Counted from the stretch's first letter, positions 13,741 to 28,500 are shown. The stretch is DNA of 64,000 nt from Pterobdella sp. o SKG-2022 (GCA_964035795.1 OZ038325.1:4841163-4905162); one strand, 5' to 3'. Made by a program: numbers and translations. Notes: generated by a model not told the origin, from the letters alone.

Positions 13741-14035
13741 GAAATGCAGAATAGATTAGATACTAATAACGGCGTCAATGAGACTCGAACCAAAGGTGAC
13801 AGCCTCTCGCCCGGCAGGTGTTTCATGGCCCAGCAGCATGAGCACGGTCGTAACACAGTTACTGCTAAGAAACAGAAACGAAAATGGACAGTACCAGACA
13901 ACAGGATTGTGATGAAGTGCTACTTTTGCAGCGAGCCAAGTCGCTTCGGGTACGGGAAGAGAATGCATAATCTCTGGAAGAAAAGAAACATGTTTTCTGT
14001 AAGTCAGTAGAGATTGATTGACCAAAAAAACCAAT
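13741..14035 (+). pseudogene. Fragment of a non-LTR retrotransposon N-terminal ORF
   Basis: The frame from 13744 reads KKQKRKWTVPDNRIVMKCYF, then GYGKRMHNLWKKRNMFSVSQ, a stop at 14008, and RLIDQ in the same frame. This follows the pattern of a conserved segment I know from N-terminal ORFs of lophotrochozoan and cnidarian LINEs (basic residues, W..., R.VM.CY, G.RKRM..LW, MF.V...RL.DQ). The stop replaces a residue before RLIDQ, so the copy is dead. The element is cut off shortly after; no reverse transcriptase follows on this strand. Confidence 0.55.
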
Positions 14036-14122
14036 AATAATGAATTGTTTATACAGCGCCTCATATGCATCGTTTAGAGGCGCTCTGCTATGAGCTGCCT
14101 AAAGAAGGAAGTTTTTATGTTT

Positions 14123-15515
14123 TTAAGAAAAAAGATTTGAGACTAAGTGGGAGAGAGTTCCAGAGAAGTAGACCAGAAAAAGAAAAAGCAGTTTTAGCGT
14201 AAGAATGAGAGGGAGAGATAATGAAGAGTTGAAAACGAGTAGAAGACCGTAGGCCGGCACGTTTAGGAGGTAGAAGAGGTAAGAAAGATAGGAAGGCGAA
14301 GTAGAATGAGAGATTTTATACATGAAAGAACAGATTTTGAAGAAAGAGCGAAAGTGAAGAGGTAGCCAGTGAAGATAGACAAGAGATGGAGAGATATGGG
14401 AGAATTTAGGAGTATGAGAAACCAAACGTGCAGCAGAGTTGAAAGCTTTAGTTAGAGGGTAGAATGTAAATTTAGGAAGATTAAAGTACCAAGAGTTGCA
14501 GTAATCAAGTCGGGAGAAAACAAGAGAGCAGGCAATAATCTTAAGAGAGGCATCATCGAGATAAGAAGAGATCTGTCTGATACGACGTAGATGAAAAAAA
14601 ACAAGAAGCAACAAAGAGAATTTGAGGATTAAAAGAAAGGGAAGCATCAAAGAGAAAGCCAAGACAACGAATAGTGGAAGAGGGATAGATAGTAAAGTCA
14701 GAGATCATAATGGAAGGGAGAGAGGAAGGAAAAGATTTGGACCTAGCAAGATAGCTAAAGTTAAATTTAGAAAGATTAAGTTTAAGATGCATGAAGTCAC
14801 TCCATGAAAGAATAGAAGTAAGACAAAGGGAAAGCTTACCAGAATCGGAAGCTAGAAGAGCATCGTTAGAGATTTTTAGAAGGCAGGTTTCAGTAGATTG
14901 AGAAGATCGAAAGCCAGATGGAGTAAAGAAAAGAAGATTGTTAAAAAGAAGAAAGTTGGAGGTAAATAGCTTTTTCAAGAATTTCGGAAAGAAGAGAAAG
15001 GTTAGAAATGGAAAGGTAGTTGGAGATGATAAAAGGATAGAGAGGTTTTTTCAGTATTGGAGTAACGATAGATGATTTAAAGGAGGTGGGAAATTTAGAA
15101 GTAGCTAGAAAAAGGTTTGTAAAATTGAGAATGAGGAGATAAAAGAAAAAGGAGATTACATTAAAAATTTTTGGAAAAATTAGATCAAGGGAGGAAAAAG
15201 ATGAAGATACAGATTTGATGATGGCGATGAGGTCTGTGAAGGAAATGGGTGAAAAGTGAGAAAGAGAGACAGAGGCAAGAGATGACGCTGGAGGAGTGTG
15301 AGATGATGAGCGATTAGTTTTAATAGAAAGAATCTTGTTGTGGAAATAGTCCTGAAAATTTTGAAAAGAAAAAGGAGGAGGGGATTGTTTGGAGAGAATG
15401 CGATTGAGATTTTTCCAACGAGAGGAAGCAGTGTTGATGGAAGAAATAAGGAAATTTGAGTGTTTGTAGTGGAACAGAGAGCGATAGGTTGATAGTTGAG
15501 AAAGCCAAAGAGCAT
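14123..15515 (-). pseudogene. L2/CR1-like LINE reverse-transcriptase remnant
   Basis: On the minus strand the conceptual product contains GFRSSQSTETCLLKISNDAL (palm-region QST/SST box), then SRLDYCNS, FNSAARLVSHTPKFSHISP and LHWLPLHFRSFFKI, the characteristic C-terminal blocks of L2/CR1-type reverse transcriptases. The frame is broken between 14978 and 14553 and between 15180 and 14978, and the segment with the catalytic YxDD motif is missing, so the copy is internally deleted and frameshifted. Upstream pieces (15515-15180) are Ser/Leu-rich and aligned only loosely. The 3' end near 14123 lacks an obvious tail. Confidence 0.75.
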
Positions 15516-16443
15516 AAGAAAAAGAAGAGGGAGAGGAAAGATAAGAACGTTAAAGGTTTATGAGATCTTTCATGTCATTAGGTGTCAGTTTTGTTTGTTT
15601 TTTCAAATTCATCTCTCCAGTTTTTGTTACTTAGTTCTACACATTTTTGCAGAGGGATTGACGGAAACAGCGCCTCTGCGTCAAAGCTTACTGGATATTC
15701 GTCATCTTTAATTTAAGTTTTCAACAAAATTTTTAACATTTTTGCAAATGTGCCTGGATTTTTTCATTATTGGCATTACTAGTGGTATAAGGTAGGATGC
15801 AAGCGCCTCTTGAGGGCTACCACGGTAAGATGTTAAGGCTAAACTTATGGAAAATTATAGATTTTTTTGCTCAATAAAGTTACTAAAGTTTTTCCATAAA
15901 TCGGCGTAAAAAATTGTTAAATATTATTTATAAGTAAATTAAGATGTCTCTAACTGTTAGTCTATTCGACTATACCAAAATTTGAAAAATATTTTATTTG
16001 CTTCAAGGATATAAAACCACATTGAAATACAAAGGTTTTTTCCTAACCAGACACCAAAACTTTTGCAAGTTAGTCAACCTCTGTTTTCCCACACTTAGTT
16101 ATATTCAGATTTTATCAATTATCACAAAGTCTAAGAGTTTGTTGCATGGAATGCCTCGTAATAAAAAATTTCTTCAAAAGTGCTTTCTTGCCATAAAATT
16201 AATTTTTAAAAAGTCTTTAGCTCATGTAAAGAAGTGCTAGGTTCCAAGCATTAAAAAATCTAAACTTTATTTTTCAGTGTAAAAAATATAACTCAATAAG
16301 TATTAACTTTTATCTTTAAAGCTAGTATACAATCAGTCTCATCAAAAAATTAAAATATATTAAATGAACAACAATTCTTAAATTACAAATGGTCACATCT
16401 ATAAATGTACAACTTTCATGAAGATCACTTAAGGTCTACTGAG
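15516..16443. other. Intergenic spacer
   Basis: No gene seen. Contains the likely 3' UTR of the minus-strand zinc-finger gene, including an AATAAA signal near 16265 on the minus strand. Confidence 0.5.
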
Positions 16444-17976
16444 TTATTCATAAGCTTCATAACCATCTTCTTGATAGTAGCCATCATCTTCATAATACGT
16501 TTGATCGACCCCATTGAATGAAGAAGATTGGTTTTTAGGTTTACGGCCCACCCCAATTTTCTTTTGTCGGCCATGGTTTCGAACTTGATGGTTTAGAAGT
16601 CCACTATGTGAGTTGTAAACACCCTTACAAATGTTACATACATATTGAACCACTGTCTGCTTGCCGAATGAATAACCATCACCACCAGCTCCAGACTCTT
16701 CAATGTTCCACCAACCTTCCCCCCTTCCTCGCCCTTTTCCTCTTGGCATCGAAGATTTTCCTCTTCCCCTGTTAGCTGGATGACTCTCAACAAGCTGCAA
16801 CTGCATTTTTTGATTGGGAGGTGTTAAATGTTGTTGTCGAAACTGATTAGCTTGCATCAACATGCCTCTGGGTTTAGAGGGGGACTGCATGCTCATTGGG
16901 GAATTGAGCATTCTAACTTGGTTCTGAAATAATGATTATGGTTATTAATGATGTTTCAAGCCTAATAAATATTTAGCATAAGAAAACACTTCAAAGCTTA
17001 TTAAATTTAAAAAAGCTTTATGTAAGTCAAACTTGCATTGTCAAGCTTGTTGAAAGTTAATAAACTATTTTAAAATGTTTTTGTGAAGATTATATTAAAT
17101 ATTTAATGGAAAAAGTTAAAATACATTTTTTAATGGAGATTCCATGAACATTTTTGAAGGAGTTTGTGAATTCTGTAAAACTTGTTGTTGATGTGGTTGT
17201 TGCTGGTGAGGGCTTTGTTGTATGGGTAACATTTGAAGATTTTGTTGAAGAATATTTTGTTTCTGTGATTTTTGTTGATTTTGTTGTTGTAGGAGTTGCT
17301 TAACTAGAACTTTCACATCTACTGGTTTTTTTGAAAAAGATGGACCTACAACTTGATTGTTTTGATTATCCATTGGAATATTAACATTGCTTGAAGTTTT
17401 AACAGGAACTTTTGTGTCTTCAGAGAATTGAATACTATTATTGAAAACTATGTCAGCAGCAATATTTGTATTTTGAGGATTAGGCTTATTAACATTAAGA
17501 TTTTGGGAATTTAGGTTGTTGTTAACATTATTGTTTTGAGAATTAAGGTTGCTGTTAATATTCTCAGAATTTAGGTTGTTTAAATTATTAATATTATTTG
17601 GATGAGAAGAGCTTGGTTTTTGGCGCACAGAATTGTAGTTTTGTATTTGAAAAAATGATTGATTGTCCAAATCATCAGTGAAACTCAATTGAACATCATT
17701 GTCAGTATTATTGTTGTCCAATTTTATTTTCTTTGCTGGTGTTTGTTGATCCCGACAAGATAAAGAGGTAGAAACTTCTTGAAAAATTTCTTTTTTAATC
17801 ATATCTTCAGTTTGAAGGTTTTGATCAATATGCACAACTGAAACATCTCCCTGGTCAGCCGTTATGCAAATAACTCCCCGAATTTCGACTTTAGCTTTAA
17901 ATTTTAGGCTAGTCTTAACAATCAAAACAACACTGTCTTCTATTAGTTTTTGCATAATTTCTTTCTCGTCAGACAT
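16444..17976 (-). CDS. Orphan single C2H2 zinc-finger protein
   Basis: Two exons in phase: 17976-17125 (donor AAT|gtattt) and 16923-16444 (after tttcag, to TAA), 443 residues. The N-terminal 60 residues form a folded-looking segment (MSDEKEIMQKLIEDSVV, with VEIRGVICIT), followed by a PAKKIKLD basic patch that looks like a nuclear localisation signal. Next comes a long disordered Asn-rich stretch with near-repeats of NLNSQN, a Gln-rich region (LLQQQNQQ, HQQQPHQQQ), a GRGKSS/GKGRGRGEGWW Arg-Gly patch, and one C2H2 finger CNICKGVYNSHSGLLNHQVR (Cys-x2-Cys-x12-His-x4-His) followed by basic residues. The C-terminus is acidic and Tyr-rich (YYEDDGYYQEDGYEAYE). A nuclear DNA- or RNA-binding regulator is inferred from the finger; I cannot name an orthologue. 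It lies tail-on to UBE2N on the same strand. Confidence 0.7.
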
Positions 17977-18621
17977 ATTTGATATTTCAAAAATCCGAGT
18001 ATCATTAAACTTAAAAAAATGTATGATAAAGCGCTTTACAGTTAAGTAGCATAAAAATTATACCTGAATTGAATAAACGAAACTAGTAATATCTATTAAT
18101 TCCCATTGAAATAAATATATTTATAGATGTGAAGTTTTTATTGAATTTTACATAATCACTTTGATTTTATTTTTTGTTAAACACAATTTCAATTTAGTTA
18201 TTCAAATTTTTATAAAAATTGAATATTTTCAAAACTGTAGTGTTTTCTCGTTATGGTGATGACGACATCTTATCTGACTTTGTCAGTCACAATGATTTCT
18301 TGCAACAGCCAAAAAATTGGTTAATAAAAACTTTGAAAAATTACATTTGTTAAATTTTAATTTTTAGCATTTTTTCTATATTTAACAAAAATGAAATAGT
18401 AACGAGAATCACGAAGCCATTAATGTTTTATTAATTTTGTGATGTTGATACCTTCAATCTTTGATTGCGAAAAATAATGGCTTAATTGTTATTCAAGAAT
18501 TTATTAAATTCTATTCATATAGTCCTAACAAAATATAAAAAAACTTTTGGAAAAAAAGACAAAATGAATGAATATATGTGAAGATGAAATGTGATGTTGG
18601 ATGTGGATTGGAAAAGTGTGA

Positions 18622-21362
<2,741 letters not shown>

Positions 21363-21668
21363 TTTTACAGTTTGTAAAATTTTTTTAGGCTGGTAATCTT
21401 TAATAAATATATTCTATATTTATAAATAATAATGTAGATAAATAAAACACAAACTAAGAGCAAAACAACTTGCGAAAATTGCTTTAAAGAACGGAAGTTG
21501 TGAGTGAATTTAATTTTAGAGCCAACATTGTAATTATGATATGTTTTGAAAATTGTCATTTTACTATAAATAAAAATTTACTCAAACTTTTTCAATAAAT
21601 ATTCAAATTTTTGCAAAAAAATAATTTGCTAAGCCACTTCAGTAGAATTAACTTTTAATGATTTTGTA
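21363..21668. promoter_or_regulatory. Shared divergent promoter region of UBE2N and EOGT
   Basis: Only 306 bp separate the start codons of UBE2N (minus) and EOGT (plus), so both promoters and both 5' UTRs must fit here unless non-coding first exons lie elsewhere. The interval is AT-rich and has no CpG cluster. A bidirectional promoter is inferred from the spacing. Confidence 0.5.
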
Positions 21669-23339
21669 ATGAAATATACCTTTTTTTTAAACTTCATTTT
21701 ATTTTTGAAATTTGCAAATATATTTTGTTTTAATTGGAGTGAATTAAACTTGGATTTTGATCATGTTTTAAAGTTTTTATATAGTCATCCAAATTTATAT
21801 GAACTTTGTGAACAGGACGAATCATGTTCTTATAAGGTTGCATAGTGTTTTCATATTCATTTAAATATTTATTCATTTTTATTTAAATTGTTTTAATGCT
21901 TTTAAAGAGCTTTTTGGGAAATAAAAGATGTTGGGGTTATGAGGATAATTGTGAAAAGGAACATTACAAAAGAAGCATCAAATGCACAACTCCAGGATGG
22001 TATGTTGTCTCAATAACATATCTTATAAAATTGTATACTTTTCAACTTACTTGAAGGAACATGAAAGGGAAAGATCAAATAGACTTCTTTTGGAAAACAG
22101 CTGATTTTGGATATATAAAAAAGAGAAAGAATGAGCTCAAAATGATCTGCAAACCTACAAAATCTGTATTTATTAGCATTTCAAATATCAATACTTTGTT
22201 TTGAAATTATATGTTGTTCAATAGGCTTCAAGTCTTTCATGCAGTAAACATGCCAGATACTGCAAAGCAACTAATGTCTATATAAACCTTGATGCTATTA
22301 ACTTCAAAGAGAATACCAATAGATTCAAAGAAAAGTTGTTCGAGTGGGGGAACATAGGTGGTCATTGTAATTTGGATACCAAGACATTGAAGTCCTTCTC
22401 AAGCCACAAAAGTCCCTTACAATCTTGGTAGGCTAAATATTTCACACGCTAAGTTGAATTGATAATTATGATGCAAGTTTTTGTATGCTGTAAAAATTCA
22501 CTTTAAAATCACACATANNNNNNNNNNNNNNNNNNNNNNNNNNNNNNNNNNNNNNNNNNNNNNNNNNNNNNNNNNNNNNNNNNNNNNNNNNNNNNNNNNN
22601 NNNNNNNNNNNNNNNNNNNNNNNNNNNNNNNNNNNNNNNNNNNNNNNNNNNNNNNNNNNNNNNNNNNNNNNNNNNNNNNNNNNNNNNNNNNNNNNNNNNN
22701 NNNNNNNNNNNNNNNNNAAACATATTCAAAGATCTGTTCGATGCAAACGTACATTGAAGGTTGTTTCCTACCTTGATGTTTATTTCATCTGTTCAGTTAT
22801 GATGTCAAAAAATGATGTTTACGTCGATCACTGTTGGATATTCTCTCTTTTTTTTTAGATTCGATTTCTTCACTATTTTAGAAAATAAATACATTGAAGT
22901 TGTATCTTTTGTGCACATAGCAAGTCTTTGTTGTTGGCTGCAGGGATGATTTCATGTTGCTGAATCTGAGTTACATCAATCATTTTTTAATGACAGTATT
23001 AGTATTTCGATCTCATCAGAATATTATAATTTATTTATTTATTTTACCATTAATAGTTTATATTGATATAATTAATATTATTATATATAATATTGATATT
23101 TCAATATTATATCTTGTTTTAATGCTCTATGATTTCATAATTTTCTATATTATAATTCAAATAATAACATTAACATCGCCAACAGAATTCAATCTCTAAT
23201 AATATTATTTTTCCCAAAATCACCATCCCCCAGACATCCCTTGACTACACTGACTTCTTCACTCTCATATGGAGTGTGTTTAGTCATCATCAGGTCATCA
23301 GGCTGAGTGATTTCAAGGGTAAAAAGGTGAGATATCTAT

Positions 23340-23416
<77 letters not shown>

Positions 23417-25395
23417 CACTTATCTATCTATATTTTTCTATCTTTTTATTTATCTATTTATTATTATTGCTATTATTATTATTATATATCTATTCACTAT
23501 ATTTATCTGTCTATTTACTTTCACAGTTATGCATAAAAGATGCAGTATTCTCACTTCCACCACGAACAAGATATGGCCTCTATTACAACATGCCTCTGGT
23601 ATTGCATCTCATTATCATGTCAATTGAAGTTCATAACGTCTCTGTTAATGACTAAAGTAATAGGATAACGTTGAAATTTTTCAATAACCAGGGTGAATAT
23701 TAATATACTCTAGACAAATATTGGCTGGCTGATTAGTGTGACTGATATTATACATTAGATAAATATTGATAGAAAGATATATGCCTTAATTTTCGATCCA
23801 GCTTCATTCACTAAAGACCATACAAAACTATGCAGTATACCACACACCATGCTTTCTTATGTAGATTCCAGGTTGTGAGGGGTCGAGCCTCTTCAAAGCC
23901 TTCCACCGCCACCTCATCCATCGGCTCTCCATGCGCCAATATGGCCCTCTTCTGGTTCATGGATTATAATGATAAAAAATTTGATGTATTATAACAGTAT
24001 TAATAATAAAATTATCAATAATATATTAATAATACCAAAAATCATTATAGTAATAACAGTTGAAATTAATACAATCTAATTAAATTTTTTACAGTACTGT
24101 ACGAAATTCAAGTTTACAAAAAACATCTGATGCTCCAAAAAAAATCATAATACAATGATAGCAATAAAAATTGATATATTCATAGTAGAAATGATAAAAA
24201 AATACAACATACCAACACTCACCAACGTATTGAACCCACCCCACCAGGACGCCAAGGCAAGAGTGACATTGCTGGTGAGAAGCACCAAGCACCGCAAGAT
24301 CATCAACATTCAACAAGTAGCTTATATACATTTATTTTACCTTAAGTATGTGTGTGTGTATTTCACATAATTTTAACTTATGTGTGGTTAGGTGTTCATA
24401 GAAGTAACATTTTAATACATGTTACATCTTATGCTATCGCATTGAACGGTATAGCTCATCATTCGATATTATTTCACCAAGTTGTATAAACACTACCTCA
24501 CATTATATATGGCTAGATATTCTAAAAGGCATGATATAGGTAGTGATAAATGTGGTATTATACATAAAAATGGAGTTTAACATTTGGTATTATCGCATAG
24601 AGTTGGCATTTACTTGATTAGCATGGAAATAATTCAAAACTTATAGTGAGGTAGTTGAACAGTGGTTTTGAAGCTCACTTGGTTGTTTCAATAGAATATA
24701 TTGTAAGTCATATTTATGAGTGTTATTGCTTGTTCTTATATTTCGATCAGCTGTACTTTTGGTGAAAAATAACGAGCTATAAAAGGATTCAATGCATAAA
24801 TTATCATTGTTATTTATGCTTTTTTAATATAATGTTAATACCATTAGTATTTATTTGATTGAATACCAAAGATGGTGGAAGCAATGGGAAAGATTCATGA
24901 CATACAACTGAATGTTGTCGACTTTAATAGGTTATGAAATTTTTTTTCAAAGTGGTGGAAATTATGATAGTGTTGATAATAGTTATGATGATGACGTCGA
25001 TGTTGGAAGTAATAATATTAATCAATATTTTTATTTTATTTATGTTGGATTATTGACTGTTATAATTTCTTTTGCAGAGAGATGCCGCTGGAGAAACAGA
25101 TTAATGTGAGTTTTTTAATCATACACACACATTTACTCACACACAAACACACACACACAAACCCACACACAGACGAAGCTACAACACAGACATACTAGTA
25201 GGGATACACGGAGCAGGACTGACTCATCTTTTGATGCTGCCAGAGTGGGGCAGAGTCTACGAATTGTGAGTGTGATCATCTCAACGTTTTGACTCGGGAA
25301 GAAATGGAGTGGGGTGGTCGTCAACGTTTCGGATAATAGAGAAATTTGGAGGGTCAAATTGGTTTGATCTCTCACATGATATATCTTGATAGTGT

Positions 25396-25446
<51 letters not shown>

Positions 25447-26320
25447 TTGAGATTGTATGAACATATACAATATGTTGATAAACATGATAGATCTCCTAAG
25501 TTCATTGTACGCAAAGTTTTTGATGCCTAGAACATCATTATCACACCCTTATAAAGGCATCCTAACCGTTTATATTAATTTCGATTGAGCAAGTTCTATA
25601 AGTCTGTTCTAACCAACATAGTTCAATAAGTATTCTAGTGCAAATTAATTTGAAATATAACATGACATTTTCATGCTGAGAAAGATAATGATATATGTGA
25701 GGGTAATAATATACAGCTAGATGGAATATTATCTAGCATTCTCTATTAACGTATAATAACGCAACCTGATTAGGTAAAACATTGTTCAATCCATAAGTTA
25801 TGTATCTTATAACGCACCTCAGACACGATTGTGGAGATGGCGATTGTTACAGGGACCTGGCCCGACTCAGGGGGGTGGCTTTCCACCGGTCTAATGAGGG
25901 GGTGACTGCCCAGGTAAGGGGCGCTTGTGGGGTTGTTTCGTTTGATGTGGGTGGTTTGAGGATTGTCTGAATGTATGTGAAGTGTTTTTTCAATTGATTT
26001 GGGGTTTGAGTAGATGAAGCATCAGTTCTTAGGGTTCGGTTGCGCAGTTTTTGGTTCCGTAAGTGATATTTGTATTTGAATAACACACACATACACACAC
26101 ACAGGATCCAAAAGCCCACCCAATGCTGACTAATTACCACTTCGACATTCCTCACGTGGTGTCCACCCTCTCATCTGCTGTCTTAAAGCTCAAGGCAAAC
26201 CACAGGTTCAAAAGAGCTCTCAAACACAGAATTTCCGTAGCATCAGCCGACTCCAGCAAACATTCTCATCATTCCCATCCAGATCCGCCATCTTTGTCTT
26301 CGTTTCGTACTGAGCTATGA
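21669..26320 (+). CDS. EOGT: EGF domain-specific O-linked GlcNAc transferase
   Basis: ER-resident GT61-family enzyme that adds O-GlcNAc to Ser/Thr in extracellular EGF repeats such as those of Notch. Exons: 21669-21836, 21908-21999, 22057-22165, 22225-22427, 23234-23326, 23527-23598, 23865-23954, 24248-24316, 24872-24930, about 25078-25105, 25173-25265, 25823-25913, 26105-26320. The N-terminus [20 protein letters not shown] looks like a signal peptide. Family blocks: [153 protein letters not shown]. It ends RTEL, a KDEL-type retention signal (HDEL in human). About 70 expected residues between 22427 and 23234 are missing, probably in the N gap; a weak candidate exon ([14 protein letters not shown]) lies at 22945-23007. 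The 25105/25173 junction is one base out of frame. Confidence 0.92.
22518..22717. other. Assembly gap (200 N)
   Basis: Run of exactly 200 N, a typical placeholder, so the true length is unknown. It sits inside EOGT where one or two exons are expected. Confidence 0.99.
23334..23415. repeat. (CTAT)n microsatellite in an EOGT intron
   Basis: Perfect TATC/CTAT repeat of about 20 units starting 8 bp after the donor of the exon ending at 23326. Confidence 0.97.
25402..25443. repeat. (TA)n microsatellite
   Basis: Perfect TA repeat of about 21 units in an EOGT intron. Confidence 0.97.
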
Positions 26321-27478
26321 GATCTGTTATGTGATCAGAATCAAAAAATACATTTAAAAAACATTCTTCCAGAGTAAAATGTTGCCCGTAAGTCGTAGTA
26401 TTAAACACTTTTATCTGGGTTCAGCTTTTCAAAATTTTATGCTTTTTTAGAAAAATTTTTTAGCTTTTACAATTCACTATTTTTAAAATTTTTGTAGAAT
26501 TTCACGTTTTTCTATGGTGTCTTGCAGTTTAGTCTAAGCCATTTCAATTACTTTTAATTTTCTTCATCATCACCGATATTACCTTCTTTTCTTCACCTCA
26601 TCATCATTCACCATCATCTCCATCATTGGTTAACTTTAATGTTGATGTTAGCATTTCTATTAATACGACATTTTTGCACCACGTGGCTCCAACCACTACC
26701 ATGCGATAAAATATCAAAGTTTGCAAAATTAATCCCGTCCAACCACCGAATCTTGCCTTTTGCATCACTGAAGTTTTTCCAAAAAGGTTTTTGCCCAATA
26801 AAATTTTGGATTTCAGATGTTGAATTATAAAAAATAAATATAAAAAGTTATAAAATTATAAAAAATAATGCTTACAATTTCTCTAAATAGTTTTTTTTTT
26901 CAAAAAAAATTTCATTTTTAGTTTGAAATATAAAAATAAAAAAAATATAAAATATGAAAACTATTCAGTAAAAATTCTTGTTTCCAAACATTCTCATTTA
27001 ATAGCAATTCTTAAATTATAGAGATCAAAGAAACGTTAACACACGTATCTCCACTCATTACTGTCTGCTCATTTGCCTTTAAAACGGCTCAAGATTGTTT
27101 TTTATAATGGTTATTATTCCGTTATTTATTGCTTTTTTCTCATTTTTTTATTCATGTTTTATATTAGATTTATCTTTCTATTTATTATAAAACTTATGTT
27201 AAATACAATTGGTTGTTTTTAATATTATTTCACTCTTATTAGGATTTTAATCGAGTAATAGTTGATTCTTTATTTATTATTTCTGTTTTTCTTCAAATTA
27301 TTTAACAGTTTATTTTTTATTTCATTTCTTTCTTGCTTTTTTAACAAGTACAATGGCGCCAACATCAAAGCGGATAGAAAGGATCAAAATAATAAGTTCA
27401 ACAAATTACCAAGAACTATTCCTTCAGATGAAATTTTCCGTATATAAAGCCTTGTAAAAAAACGAGTATTATTAGGTG
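26321..27478. other. Intergenic spacer between EOGT and the bHLH gene
   Basis: EOGT 3' flank and AT-rich sequence. Short open frames on both strands lack recognisable domains and splice context. No gene called. Confidence 0.55.
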
Positions 27479-28073
27479 ATGGCTGGAGAGGTGAATGATA
27501 CAAAAATGTTCAGAGAAAAGCACAAGTATAAATTTTCATACTCAGAATATTGTGCATCTTATTTGAAGAATACTCCAAAAGACCACAGCGACAGATTCTT
27601 TGGAAGTCATAAAGGCAGATCACCACAAGGGATGTATACAGATCAGTCAATCCTTGAAGAACCAACCAAAAACTTGGTGACTAAATTAAACATTATGTGT
27701 CGTTCAATTGATCTAGTAGCATAGCCTGAAACAAATTTAGGAGAAAAAAACATGAAGTAATTATTTAAAAAAGCACGAAGCTTTTTGTAAGTTGAGCTTA
27801 CATTATAAAGGTCTTTGTTTGCTTTGCTGAAATTATAAGTTTGACTTACAAAAAACGTCGTGTTTTAGCTCACAATTAATATAAAACCTTTAATCATATA
27901 ATTTTGTCAGCAGCGTCATCTGGCGAACAATAGAGAAAGACAAAGAACGGAGACATTGAATGCTGCCTTCAGAAGGCTAAGGGAAAACTTACCGATTCTA
28001 CCCTGCGACAAAATATCAAAAATACACACATTAAAACTGTCCATTCAATACATCAGACTTCTCACTTATGTAG
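27479..28073 (+). CDS. Twist-like bHLH transcription factor, partial gene
   Basis: The exon at 27911-28073 (after tcag, donor GTAG|gtagtt) encodes a group A basic helix-loop-helix domain. The basic region and helix 1 read [20 protein letters not shown], then [12 protein letters not shown] as loop, then [20 protein letters not shown] as helix 2. The RERQRT, LP-x-DK and SKI-TLKL residues are closest to Twist among families I know. The ORF starting ATG at 27479 can splice in phase (TTG|gtgact at about 27688) and would supply an N-terminus rich in charged and aromatic residues ([15 protein letters not shown]); this first exon is inferred. The end of helix 2 and the C-terminus need another exon that I could not place with confidence. 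A nuclear E-box-binding dimer is the expected role. Confidence 0.7.
27763..27880. repeat. Palindromic foldback/MITE copy
   Basis: GCACGAAGCTTTTTGTAAGT (27764 on) is matched in reverse by ACTTACAAAAAACGTCGTG (27844 on). Same family as 5734-5898 by its AAGCTTT and CGTG ends, with a different centre. It ends about 30 bp before the bHLH exon acceptor. Confidence 0.65.
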
Positions 28074-28254
28074 GTAGTTTTCTTCATTATTGAATATATT
28101 ATCTGTATTCACAAAATATATTGGTTAATTAAAATAATCTCATGTTTGAATCGAATAAATATAACTTATAATCAAATTTTTGTGTAAGCAAGTGCCTCCA
28201 TTCTGAAACCGTAGTCTCTTTTAAGATAAAATTCTCACACTGCAAACTAATAAA

Positions 28255-28500
28255 GCCTAAAAGCCATTGAATTTTGAATCCAGCCTGTCACTACTTGCCA
28301 CAAAACCACTGCACCTCCTACAGATCCTACAACATAACAACCTAAAAAACCTCGATTTCTGTTCATGCCACACCTCATCAGACACTGTTGTTTTATTAGA
28401 CCAGCTCAATTGTTTGTGTGCCATGTGGAAGGTGAGAAAGATCATCAAGCACATTAATAAGAAAAGTATTGCTTCAGGGATGAGTAAGGAGATATCATGA
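28255..28500 (+). other. Open frame of uncertain coding status
   Basis: A frame open to TGA at 28498-28500 follows a possible acceptor at 28283 (atccag|CCTG). It reads LHLLQILQHNNLKNLDF and WKVRKIIKHINKKS. It could be the last exon of the bHLH gene, but the splice phase does not agree with any donor I see at 28071-28082. Listed as a candidate only. Confidence 0.2.

Noticed and set aside
13770..13830. Minus-strand GGTTCGAGTC, a Pol III B-box-like string suggesting a tRNA or SINE
   Set aside because: No A-box at the right distance and no cloverleaf; it lies inside the LINE ORF fragment.
26604..26830. Minus-strand GWTGLILQTLIFYRM frame, and a CGATAAAATATCAAA string shared with the bHLH exon
   Set aside because: No recognisable domain, and the shared string is short enough to be chance. 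It is not a second bHLH copy.
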